A stretch of DNA of 64,000 bases from Anodontia alba (taxonomy: Eukaryota; Mollusca; Bivalvia; Lucinida; Lucinidae): positions 129,600,112 through 129,664,111 of the forward strand of contig OZ024823.1 of assembly GCA_964016985.1 (NCBI GenBank), read 5' to 3'. Each line of letters starts with the position of its first letter. Positions within the stretch are counted from its first letter, which is position 1. The translations under genes and the position numbers were made by a program. The notes under the pieces were generated by a model, which saw only the letters and a list, made by a program, of their open reading frames with translations, did no database searches and was not told where the DNA came from. Below, in pieces: positions 39,446 through 51,200 of the stretch.

Positions 39446-39727
39446 GCAAACAGCAGCTACAAAATATTTTTAATTTATCTGTTGAACACAATCTGGTGAA
39501 TGTTTCTTGTGTGTATATAAAGTAAATAATAGCCATACTACATGGTACTTGATGGATTCCCACTCTTTACTACAGACAGGGTGATCCTGCTGAGGATAAT
39601 TCAAAGAAACTTTGAGTATATCATACACGTCCCTAGATAACAGAGGTACTGAGATGTCTTTTTTTATTTTAAAACATGTCAGGTACTCATTAGAAGTGCC
39701 TCGGTGAAGCACTTCTAATAATTTCGT

Positions 39728-39935
39728 GTTGAAGTGTTACGGCCCAGTCAACCCAATGGGGTCATGTCGAGCGCGGTCAGTTTACCTAACCACGTTTACT
39801 GGGCAGGCTTAGTCCTCTAAGTGGTTAACCAGTATTGTGCACATTCTTTCGCCAGAAACTGACAACTGCCCTTCTTGAATCAGCGGAAGGGAGAAATTGA
39901 CTGTAGAAAATATTTCATGATCAATCTCTAATGAA
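39728..39935 (-). mobile_element. SINE-1, headless
   Basis: Plus strand: TGAAGTGTTACGGCCCAGTC, GTCATGTCGAGCGCGGTCAG, AGTGGTTAACCAGTATTGTG and TTTCATGATCAATCTC. It lies against a G-type arm GTACTCATTAGAAGTGCCTC at 39682-39718. Confidence 0.9.
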
Positions 39936-39979
39936 TACCAACAATATGTTTTTTATGGAGAAAAAGAAAACTGTCAATA

Positions 39980-40200
39980 TACCACCTCTTTATAACACTA
40001 TTGTTAGGGTCCAGAGCATAAACCGTGTTAGTTAAACAACCGTGTTATATCCAAACAAAAATGTATAGATTATATTGAAAAATGACCATATATGGTCATT
40101 TTTCAATATAATCTATACATTTCTGGGATCCATCTTTGAATCCTGTTATATCCATAACCGTGTTATAACGAACCGTGTTATAAAGAGGTTGTAGTGTACT
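39980..40200. repeat. Family L MITE, inverted relative to 7817
   Basis: ACCACCTCTTTATAACACTA to TGTTATAAAGAGGTTGTAGT. Palindrome TATAGATTATATTGAAAAAT GACC / GGTCATTTTTCAATATAATC. Confidence 0.9.
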
Positions 40201-40469
40201 TTTTTACTGCAAAACCTGCCTTATCCAGACATCTGCAATCATGCCAAATTGATTTAAGCAACCCAGAAATCTCACTACACACAATTCCTCGGGACTTGTC
40301 TGGTTGTGGTATTTCTGTGTTTGTTTCCTTGATAAGTTGTACCACAGTAGCTTCTTTCATACATTACGCCTTCTTTCAATGCTACGTAGTGCCTGATTTG
40401 TGACCTTTCCTAGGTAATTTCACTTCTAAGCTTTTACAACACATAAGCAACAGGCTGAAGGTAGATATA

Positions 40470-40637
40470 CAGTGAATGTCCTAAAATTTCGAACACTTTA
40501 TTCCATACTTTTTGGGCCTAAATTTTGCTTTTTATGCAGTTGTTTCTTCAGGAGCAGTCTGAGCTGGGTCTGCACTGTTTGCTTCTGACAGTTTGTCAGA
40601 AACCTCAGTGTGCAAAATCTTTGGACATTTACAGTAA
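40470..40637. repeat. Family Q MITE
   Basis: ACAGTGAATGTCCTAAAATT to AAATCTTTGGACATTTACAG T. One arm GCAGTCTGAGCTGGGTCTGC ACTGTTTGC of the shared hairpin remains. Confidence 0.75.
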
Positions 40638-40858
40638 GTGTTGTGCTACCACTCAACAGTATTCTAATTCTTATACATCTCCACTACTTATTTCTCAAAA
40701 ATCTGGATCTGGATAAATTTCATACTGATGTCTCACTGTCCCTAGTACCTGAATAACATTTCCATAGGCTTCTTAATTTAGACTCAAAATAATCATTGTT
40801 TTTATAGTGTATATCTCTTAGTTCGTGACCACTGAGAACAACTGAATTTACCTGTTCC

Positions 40859-40864
40859 TTTATT
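40859..40864 (-). promoter_or_regulatory. Candidate NUP133 poly(A) signal
   Basis: AATAAA on the minus strand about 470 bp after the NUP133 stop codon. It is the first such hexamer I noticed downstream. Position alone is weak evidence. Confidence 0.3.
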
Positions 40865-40909
40865 GATCCTGCAACATAACTGTAACAGACTGTTACTGAG
40901 CTCAATGGA

Positions 40910-41052
40910 TCCTCTTTACAACATAACTATAGCATGATTTGGGATATAACATGATATTAAAATAGCTCCCAATGATGTTGTATCCAAACAAACATTTACA
41001 GATTATATAGAAAATGAACAGTTATGGTTATTTTTCTATATAATCTAATACA
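40910..41052. repeat. Family L relic
   Basis: CATAACTATAGCATGATTTG GGATATAACATG and the palindrome AGATTATATAGAAAATGAAC / TATTTTTCTATATAATCT. Ends are degraded. Confidence 0.6.
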
Positions 41053-41290
41053 CAAATGAGCCAGCGCATGACAAAAAACAACAAAATGGCATGTGCGCCA
41101 ACAAAGACTCAGATCAGCCTGGGCCTCAGGCCAGTGTAATCAGTCATAGCTGTGCACTCAATGGACAGTTAAGGGTCCAAAACTTTCTTCATGTGGACAA
41201 CAGAGTCTGATTAGACTAGGCAGATGCCCGGGCTGATCTGAGTCTTCGCTGGGTGCACATGCCATTTTGTAGATTTTGTCCTGCCTTGGT
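41053..41290. repeat. Family K element, complete
   Basis: ATGAGCCAGCGCATGACAAA, then ATGGCATGTGCGCC, GACTCAGATCAGCCTGGGC, GGCTGATCTGAGTCTTCGCT GGGTGCACATGCCATTTTGT and ATTTTGTCCTGCCTTGG. Ends 45 bp from the NUP133 stop codon, so it is probably in the 3' UTR. Confidence 0.85.
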
Positions 41291-41334
41291 TAAAATGTAT
41301 TTTTGTTAGAATATTACAATATTTATGTCTATGA

Positions 41335-41471
41335 TCACTGAACAGCTGAATTTATAACTTCATAAACTGCTCCAACCATGTACTGTAACTGTTTATCTTT
41401 TCCTATATCTCCCATCTCTGGTGAAGATAAAAGTCTGTTTTTGTTAGGAAGAGATGTGGCTGGGTCCCAAC
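41335..41471 (-). CDS. NUP133: NUP133 last coding exon
   Basis: Acceptor TTGTTCAG|GTTGG. The phase agrees with the previous donor. Encodes [20 protein letters not shown] then [17 protein letters not shown] and TGA at 41337-41335. The closing aromatic/Tyr helix matches the position of the Nup133 C-terminal helix, though sequence similarity is modest. Confidence 0.8.
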
Positions 41472-42178
41472 CTGAACAAAGTAAATAAATATATTATATA
41501 AAATTTTATATAAATAGGTTGTCTAAAGCAAAGGTGATGATGATGGTTTGGTGTTTTACATCCCTTTCAACATTATTTAAGTCATTTTGAGACAATGTAA
41601 GAATGATAATGAAAAGCTCTGTGCTATAAAGTGCTGTACAGTCATCAGCTGAATTCCACATCTAGCCTGCTTTGAACCCAGGATCTCATGATTAAAAAAT
41701 TGAGAATGCTAACCACTTGGCAACCTGCACGCTTCTCTCAAGCAAAGGTATTGTTACAGAAATTGAAGCATGAAAAAAGTGTTGTTATAGCACAATGCAA
41801 AAAATTTCAAACTTGTTAGTCGGTACTATTTTGGCCTAAATTCCGCTTTTTATGCGGCTGTTTCTTAAAACACAGTGAAATTGCAAACAGTGTAGACCCT
41901 GATTAGACTGCTCCTTCAGGAGCAGTCTGATCTGGGTCTGCACTGTTTGCAAATGTCATCTTGTCAGACACTTTGGTATTCAAAATTTTAGGACATTTAC
42001 CATAGCTAGGTCCTACATCAGCCTGTATATATGCACCTTCTAAATGGGCTTTTCATCAATTTAATCCATAGTATCCCCAATTCTTTGAGGACAGCTCAAG
42101 GCCTTGCTGGAATTAGTATATGCGCAATCTATTTAGGGCCTTCACTAACTGTATATAGCCTATGGGCATTTTTCTCAT

Positions 42179-42259
<81 letters not shown>

Positions 42260-45200
42260 GTGTGTGTTCATCAACCATACAGTATCCAATGCCACCTCTG
42301 AAGGAAAACAGGGAAACCCAACCGGACTTGCTCAGAAATACTTTGTGGTACTAGCAGTTATCTACAATTAAGAAAATGTGATAGATCTTTTCAAAAAAAG
42401 ATGTACAATTCTGCTGGTCTAGAGGTTTTAATAATGCTACTTGGGGCGGGCTTCTAATAATTATATTGTGTTTACTTGCAAAGGACATTATTATGTTACC
42501 ACTTTGTCATCATCTGAAATGACTGAATTACCATTGACAGGACATTAAAATAGTAATAACCTTCACCACTCTGTGGGCTAATTCAGCAGAAGCCAAAGTG
42601 ACAATATTCTTCTTACTTTTCCCAGAAAATAGGCTCTGCCATTTCATGCAAATTGTCTCCTAAGGAGACAATTTGCATGAAATGGCAGAGCCTATTTTCT
42701 GGGAAAAATAAAAATATTTCAAAATGTCATCTGCTGAAAATATTACCCAGCATACAGTCTTACAATCTCATCAAGAGCAAGCATCACATACCTTCTGAAT
42801 CTGCCAGTAGTGAGACTGTTTTACAGAAGATGGTATCTTTAACATTGTCTAGAGGATCACCGGTTGGAGTCTGCATCCATCTGAAATAGAGAAGAAAATC
42901 TGAGCTACAACTAAAACAAGACCTATTGTCAGACAGGGCAGTTTGCCTGAACACATGATTTTTCAGGGGAACTGGATACACTTTCATGGTGGGGATATAG
43001 CTCTTTTAAAAATGTTTTTGGAGTTTTATGCTCAGTCAATACTATTAAGGTCATTTCGAGCTGGTATCTTCTGGAAAGGGTGTACTCTAAGTGGAATAGA
43101 TCTGCTTCCAAGGGTAACAAATTCTTTTCTTTTAGGATAGACCCTAAAGACACAGAAAGAAAGCCTGAGCAAACACTATAGCAACATTTTTTATGACAAA
43201 AAACAAACATTTTTTATGGGAAAAAACCCCCCAAAAAACTGACAAAACAAAAAAAAATAGTCAACAACAAAAAACTAGAGGCCCAGGTGGGCCCAAAATC
43301 GTTCCCCTGGATTAGGCTGATCATGATATGTTACACTGTGCTATTGCTCAGATCAGATTGCCGTTAGCAATCCAGAATCTGATGTTTGAAAAGTTTTAAG
43401 ATTGCCACCATGGCCACCAGCTTGGACATTGGAACTGAATGATTTAACAATTCTGAATTTTATGTCACCCTGATGCCTCCCATCAAATTTCTGCTCAATC
43501 TGACTTACTGTTTGAGAGGAGATTTGGTTTGATGAATTTCAAGATGCAGCCATCTTGGACACTGGAATAGAATGATTTTAGCAATTCTGAATTTCCATAA
43601 TATCCCAATGTCTCCCATCATGTTTAAGCTCAATCAGACTTACCTTTCAGGAGCAGATGTGATTTGAAGCATTTCAAGATGGTTGCCATGGTGGCCAGCT
43701 TGGATATCAGAACAGAGCTATTTTAGCAATTCTAAATCTCCATGCTGCCCAAATGCCTTCCACCAAGTTTCCGCTCCATCTGATTTACTTTTCAGAGCAG
43801 ATAAAACTGAAAACTTTCCAGGTGGCTGCAATGGCAGCCATCATGGATACGATTCTGATGGTGATGTCTAAAATGTAAAAAGTTACTGACTGACATACGG
43901 ATGAGGGACAGACCATGGTCAACAGACCACGGCATAAGCTGACCTGGAGCAAAGCTAACAATATAAGATCTTCACGAGCTTCAAGATTGCTGCTGTGTCG
44001 GCCATAGTGGATATCGTAACAAAATGTTTTTTTTTATAGCAATTCTGAATCTCCATGTCACTCCAATGCCTCCCACTAACTTTTGGCTCAACCTGTCATA
44101 CCATTCTAGAGCAGATAAGGTTTGAATGTTTTCAAGATGACCACCATGGGGGCCATCCTGGATATCATAATGGAATGATTTTAGAAATTCTGCATCTCTT
44201 TGTTGCTCCGATACCCCTCATCAAGTTTCAGCTCAATCCAACTTTCAGTTTGGGAGGAGATGTCATTTGAAGCAATTCTGAACCTCTGTGTCCCTCCGAT
44301 GCCTCCCATCAAGGTTTGGCTCAATCCCACTTACAGTTTGGGAGGAGATGTCGTTTGACGAATTTCACAATGGCCGCCATGGAGCCATCTTGGATATCAG
44401 AACAAAACGATTTGAGCAATTCTGAATCTGTACAATGCTCCGATGCCTCCCATCAAGTTTTGGCTCAATCTGACTTATGGTTTTGGAGGAGATGATTTTA
44501 GCTATTCTGAATCTTTGTGTCACTGTGATGCCCCCCATCAAGTTTTGGCTCAATATGACTTACGGTTTGGGCAGAGATGTCATTTGAGGAATTTCAAGGT
44601 GGCCCCCATGGCAGCTCTTGGATATTGGAACAGAACAATTTTAGCAATTCTGAATCTCTATGTCACTCCGATGCCTCCCATCAGTTTTGGCTCAACCCGA
44701 CTTACGGTTTGGGAGAGATGTCACTTGAAGAAATTCAAGATGACCGCCATAGCGGCCATCTTGGATATTGGAACAGAACAATTTTATCAATTTTCCAGAA
44801 TGACTCCCACTAAGTTTCAGCTCAATCCAACTTATGGTTCTGGAGCTGTAAAAAATGTGAAAAACTAACAACAGACAGACACACGGGCGGACAATGGACA
44901 ACAGGCCATGGCATATTAGCTGACGTGGAGCACAGCTCCAGATGAGCTAAGAAATAGAACACAACAACAAAATCTTTGCTAATAAAATTTGTTTTACAGT
45001 AAACAGAATTAACATCCACCAAACGGGTGAGAGGGTTAGAGTAAGATAAATCTCCCTGAGTGGTGTATATATCTACATTAAGTTTCATAAAAGAATATCT
45101 GTTTTTAAAAGGTAAAATTGCTATATACACAATACTGTATACTTACACAACTCTGTCTCTTAATAAAGCTTTACACCATATAGTAGTTAATACATCACTA

Positions 45201-48200
45201 TAGTCTATAGCTGTATCATTCTGAAAAATGGGAGGAAACAGTTAGATTATTCTGGTTACAATAAATGTCCTAAAATTTTGTACACACGTTTCTGACGAAA
45301 TGGCCTTTGCTAACAGTGCAGAACTAGATCAGACTGCTCAGGATCGTCACAGTTTGCCATTTCACTAGGAATTTTAAGAAACAATCACATAAACAGCAAA
45401 ATTTATGCCAAAAAAGTATAGAATAAAGTGTTCAAAATTTTAGGAAATTTACTGTCCTTGTTCTAAAAACTAAAACTACTTTTATACATTAAAGAGCAAA
45501 AATCAAACTACCGGCTCCAGGCAACATTAATGGAATACTAATGAGTGGTATTTTGTACATTTCACCTGTAAAAGTCAAAAAAAAAAATAAATAAAAAAAT
45601 AAAATAAAATAAATAAATAAATAAAAAAAAATTAAAATAAAAAAAAATAAATACTTGTCTGTGTTATTTCCCAAGTGAAGACTTAGATTAGCCTGCACAA
45701 CCATGCAGTCTGAGATTCTATGCTGGGAATTCTTTAGATAGCTAGGGATCCACAATATCTTCAGGTAGACAGCATGAATTCTGGTAAGACTGTGCAGACA
45801 TGCAGGCTGATCTGAATCTTTGCTATGCACAGTCTGTGGTTAATTTAATTTTTTATTTCTCATGCTGCAGCTCATTTACAAATGAGCTAGCACACGACAA
45901 AACCAACACAATGGCATGTGCGCCCAGCGAAGACTCAGATCAACCTGGGCATCTGCCCTGAGTGTTCAATGGATAGCTAAGGAGCCAAACTTTCTCTTCA
46001 TGCGGACAGCAAGGACTCTGATCAGACTAATGCCCAGGCTGATCTGAGTCTTCACTGGGCGCAATTGCCATTTTGTTGATTTTGTCATGCACCGGCTCAA
46101 ATTGTTGTCACCTAGTTATAATATAAATTCATCACTCACAGATTAATCAGAAGCTTTACCTTTCAAGATATAAGAAGGAAAAGAGAAACAGATAAGAAGA
46201 CATACCCCAAAACATAGAAGAAATATTACCGTAACAGTTCTTTTGAATTAAGGTTTACTGAGTTATGGCCTGTTGATTTTCAGTGGTTTCTGGCCAATGA
46301 CAGTGAAAAGGCAATAAAACACTGTACTGTAATTAGATATTTGTCACTTGCCATACTGTACTTTTTTACAGCCCTTGCAAGAATATTTCACTTATATCGA
46401 GCTGATCATTCATGAAAAGGTGGGAGAAAACTGGATAACTCGGGGAAAAACTACCTGACCATCCTTAAGCAGAACTTGGCTTCCCCACATGTGACCCGAG
46501 CTAGGCTCGAACCACAGCGGTGAGAAACCTAATGATTAAGAGTCAACTCTCCTATCCACTAGGCTATGGGGCCTGCATTGCAAGATTAAAATTTAAACAG
46601 ATGAGATGATAAAGAATCTGAAAATATACAATTTGTTGAAAAATAGACCAGCCCAAATTACATTTATAACTTACCCTGTCTATAAACTGCATGAGATCTA
46701 TTGCTTTTTTGAAGTCATATTCTGTGGCTGAACTGTTCTCTTCACAAATGTAAAGCTGAAAAAATAAAACAAAATCATATTATATAGCTGCTATTGAATT
46801 CTGGATCAACAGTTTACAATACTATTTGTTTATGCTTTCTACCATTGTTTCTATGAAGATGAAAGGACAGTTTAGCTGATATTCTGGGTCCAGTTGTTCA
46901 AAGTATTGTAATTTAACAAGCTCGTGAGGGGTCAAAATGTTAACTGTTCTAGCAAATACAATATCTAATTCACAGGTATTTTTGCTAAAAAAATGTGAGT
47001 AGCTTTTGCAAATGCAAAAGCTACTCACATTTTTTCAGCAAAAATACTAGCATATGTTCCACATTTAATGATCAAAGTTTTAACGATACATTAACTAGTG
47101 ACATTGTTAGTTTTGAACAACTGGGCCCTGGGCTTTAAAATACTAACAGAAACCTATGAACAGGTCCAAAGAATTTGCTACAAAGTTCCTATATTTAACT
47201 GTTATCCTGTTGGTGATCAGCATCAAGTATGCTATACCATGAAGTAGGGACTAAACACATACTGAAACAGATAACATCCAGGTAAGTATGCATATCTCGG
47301 TCTGATATGCATGTCACATTTTCCACTAGATTCTATAATATTCAGATTTTTCTTTAGCCAAGAAGCGCCTATAATCAAACTCTGTCCCGCCTGATATGAA
47401 CCTCCCCTGTTGTAGGTAGGTTCATTTTTTTCAAATAATCCAAGAAGAAGTAAAAGGTCTTTGGGTGTGATGTGATGTCACACTATGTGACTTGATGAGG
47501 TGATAAAGGGATTCCTATATAAATGTAACCACACAAGCTCTGTTTGATGGGGGCATAACCAACAGCTTTAATATCTATTAATTTGAATCTTAAGTCTGAA
47601 TGAAATACCAACCTCTATAAGTTCTGCTGGAGTCAGTACTCTCATATGTTCAACATCCATATGCCTATTCTAGAAAGAAAGAAAAATGATTATTAACCCT
47701 TGTCCTGCTGAACCCAGATACACCCTGCCTTTGCAAACAGTGTAGATCCTGATCAGTTGGCTTCTGAAGAAGCCAACTGATCTGGCTCTGCACTGTTTGC
47801 CATTAAGTATTTGAATTTGTATCAATACTGTTGATCAAATAATCTGATTGGCTGAAAATAAGAAGTGGGCATGGCATCTTATTTTATTCAGCATGACAAG
47901 GGTTACATTTAAGGGGAATGGATACACTTTCAAGTAAAGCAACTCTGTCAAATACTTTTTTCCAACCTTCTTGAGGGGTCTTCTTTAAAAGGACACAATG
48001 TGCTCTCTTTTGGGCGCAAGGAGCAAACTCTTTCCTTTTAAAGTAGACTTCTTTTCAAAAGGGACATAATATACAGGAAAGCAAACAGAGTCAAGTAAGT
48101 TGTCTCCCTTGTAAAAGACAGCAAGTGTACCAAGTTCTCTGAAGCAAGTGTCAACGATACAAACAATTTACAGGCATATGCAGACTGAAGCCTAGATACA

Positions 48201-51200
48201 GTCGAATCTCAATAGCTCGAACATTTTTGGCAACATGGAATTTTGTCTGAGATATGGGTAGTTTGAGCCACTGATGGTTAAACATGACACCAAGTCATGG
48301 CGATAATTTAGGGAAATCTTTCCCATCTTTGACACAATAATGGTATGCTGAGTGTACTCATAAGAATTGTATTGATGAGATGATTCTAATGAGTATGCAC
48401 AACATACAACTTCATGATAAAATAAGAAAATTTCGTTTAATAATTGTTTTATGGAGATATCACAAGAATTTCCACAAGGGTCTCTACTGTTTGCAAACAG
48501 TTCAACTATTTTCTTTAAAAATATCTACATCATATAGCCTGACATACCTAAAATCAAAAATGGACTCATTCAACATATATTGTAAGAGAGTTTATTCAGT
48601 CTTTAATGGGTTAAGCCCTTAGAAGTTTTTCTGCTGTTTCAAGATGGTTTCCTCTTTGTATGTATTTTGGTTATTACAGCTGTGGCCTTGTGTCTTGTCA
48701 GTGTTTGTTCCTCATCTTTTTATCTTGGTGCCTCAGGAAGGAGGTGTTTCATGACTGTGACCTTTCCTAGGTAATTTCATTTATATTTAAGTTAACCCTT
48801 AAACTGCCAATCACAACAATTGTTGTCTGCTTTGTCATCTGCTTGAGATTTTAAAAGCCATATTTGCAAACAGTGTGGACCCAGATCAGACTGCTCCTCT
48901 AGGAGCAGTCTGATCTGGGTCCACACTGTTTGCCAGTATGCAAAAATAGGTTTGAAAAGTTTGCAAGAATATTCAGCAGACAACATAAACAGATGACGAT
49001 GAAGGTTTTCTTGGTGTTTTAAGGGTTAATTACACAATACTTTGTAGTACATAATACTTAAATCATGTAGAATTTAAATACTTTGATTATAATATGCAGA
49101 ATTAACCCTTGTCATGCTAAATAAAGATGCCATGCCCATTTCTAACTGACAGCCAATCAGACTACTTAATCCAGATTGCTGACATAAACACACATACCAA
49201 ATGACAAAGAGTGCAGATCCAGAACAGTTGGCTTCCTGAGCCAACTGATCTGGACCTGCACTGTTTGCGCAGGCAAGGTATATCTGGGTTCAGCAGGACA
49301 AGGGTTAAAATAAAAATTTTATAACTGTTTACCTCAATGAGCTCTACTGGTAGTAATTCTTGATGTAATATTAATGCTTGTTCTTCATTTATTGCTGAAA
49401 ACAAAGAATAATAACCAAATGTTATCTAACCTGAGTATTACCATAAATATACATAGCTATACAGATAAGAGGGGGTATCTACATAATATTTTTCTTATTT
49501 CTCGACGAAAACATATGTTGTGGGTACTCATTAGAAGCGCCTTGCCGAGGCACTTCTAATGAGCACCCACAACATATGGTTTTTTTGAGAAATAAGAAAA
49601 ATATCAGCATTTTTCGGATGAAAAAAGCGCCTTATCTGTTGCTATGATATATATCATTAAACCTTAACCTTTACAACTCTCTGGGCAGATTCAACAGAAA
49701 ACAAACATGATATTTTTCTAACTTTCCCAGAAACAAATGGAGACAGTTGCATGAAATGCTAAAGCCTATTTTCTTGGGGGGGGGGGGGGGGGGGGGGGGG
49801 GGAGCGAGGGGGGGAGAGAGGGGGGCGGGGGAAATTGTATTTCAAAGTGTCATCTGCTGAAATTTTTACCCAGCATGCTAAGTGTTGAACTTTTGGACAA
49901 ACCTGAACAAATGATGTAGAACCTGACCAAAGATCAACAAATTTTCAAGGACGCCATCCCATTAGCAGAACTTTTAATAAAAACTCATCATCAGGACCTA
50001 GTTGTTCAAAGTATCGTTAGCTTAATGAGCTTGTTAGTGGCCAAAATGTTAACTGTTCTAGTAAGTACAATAACTAATTCACAGGTATTTTTGCTGAAAA
50101 ATGTGAGTAGCTTTTGCAAATGCAAAAGCTACTCACATTTTTTCAGCAAAAATATTAGCATACAATCCATATTTAATGATCAAAGTTTTAACGATACGCT
50201 AACTAACAGCATTGTTAGGTTTGAACAATTGGGCCCAGGTTGTTAAATGGACTTGTGGCATGTGGGGGACATAAAATGGTCTCTCTGTACTTCATTTAAG
50301 CGTTGAATACATTTTTAGGTCCTTTGAGATTAATCAGCCCATTCTGTGTAATTGTGAACAGAATTCTGCTCAACATGTGGCCAGAAGGAGTGAGCTGTGT
50401 TGCATTTTACATTACTGTTCATAAACAGACTGAATAAAACTTGAGTTTGCTTGTTTTGATTAAATTTGATGATTTTTGGTGATGTTTTGTGTTTCGTGAT
50501 TCTTTCAACATTATTCAAGTCACATCGAGATGATGATGGGTGGATATGAAAGGCTCTGTGCAATGAAATGCTATACAGCCAGGAGCTGAACTCTGCCTCG
50601 AACAGGGTTCAAACTCCCGGCACTACTTGATCTGAAGTAAGTAACACTAGCCACTCAAACACCTGGATGCTTCATCTTCTAATCTTAATTTCTGGATTTA
50701 TAACAATATGATGTTTGGATATAAAACTTTCCAGGGCCCAGTTGTTCAAAGCTAACGACGTCGTTAGTTAACAATTCGTTAAAATTTACATTGAGTGATA
50801 TGCAAATATGCTGAAATTTTTTGCTGAAAAAATGTGAGTAGCTTTTGCAGTGCAAAAGCTACTCACATTTTTTCAGCAAAAAATTTCAGAATATTGTATA
50901 TTGAATCCGCTAAAACAATTAACGAAATGACCCTTAACGAGCTTGTTAAGCTAACGATGCTTCGAACAACTGGGCCCTGATGTTTGGATATAAAACTTTC
51001 CAGATAAAATGATATTGGAAGCAAAAGGTGTTGGGTAAGGGAGTAGGCTCAGTTAGTAGAAGCCATCACCTGTAATGGGGTCTTCTATAAGAGGAAAGAA
51101 TTTCTACCAGGAGATGACGGGTTAAGGAACTGGGCTCAGTTAGTAGGAGCCATCATACTGAAAAGGAATACAGTCTCTGGAGCAAATGTTTTCCTACTAG

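Noticed and set aside
40178..40360. Minus-strand open frame (KEATVVQLIKETNTEIPQPD) just past the NUP133 stop
   Set aside because: No bounding splice sites with matching phase, and the NUP133 stop codon already closes the gene; half of it overlaps the edge of a family L element.
40720..40905. Possible extra NUP133 exon (GCAG|GATCAATAAAGGAACAG|GTAAAT)
   Set aside because: The signals are good, but they give a 17-nt exon after the stop codon in a region of no similarity; judged chance.
42031..42354. Reading frames rich in CVCV
   Set aside because: Translation of the (TG)n microsatellite.
44443..44868. A 141-codon plus-strand open frame
   Set aside because: It lies wholly within tandem units of element 4 and repeats the same peptide pattern; not a gene.
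46480..46577. A functional tRNA-Lys gene
   Set aside because: Box A, anticodon loop and box B are present, but the acceptor stem does not pair and a SINE body follows.
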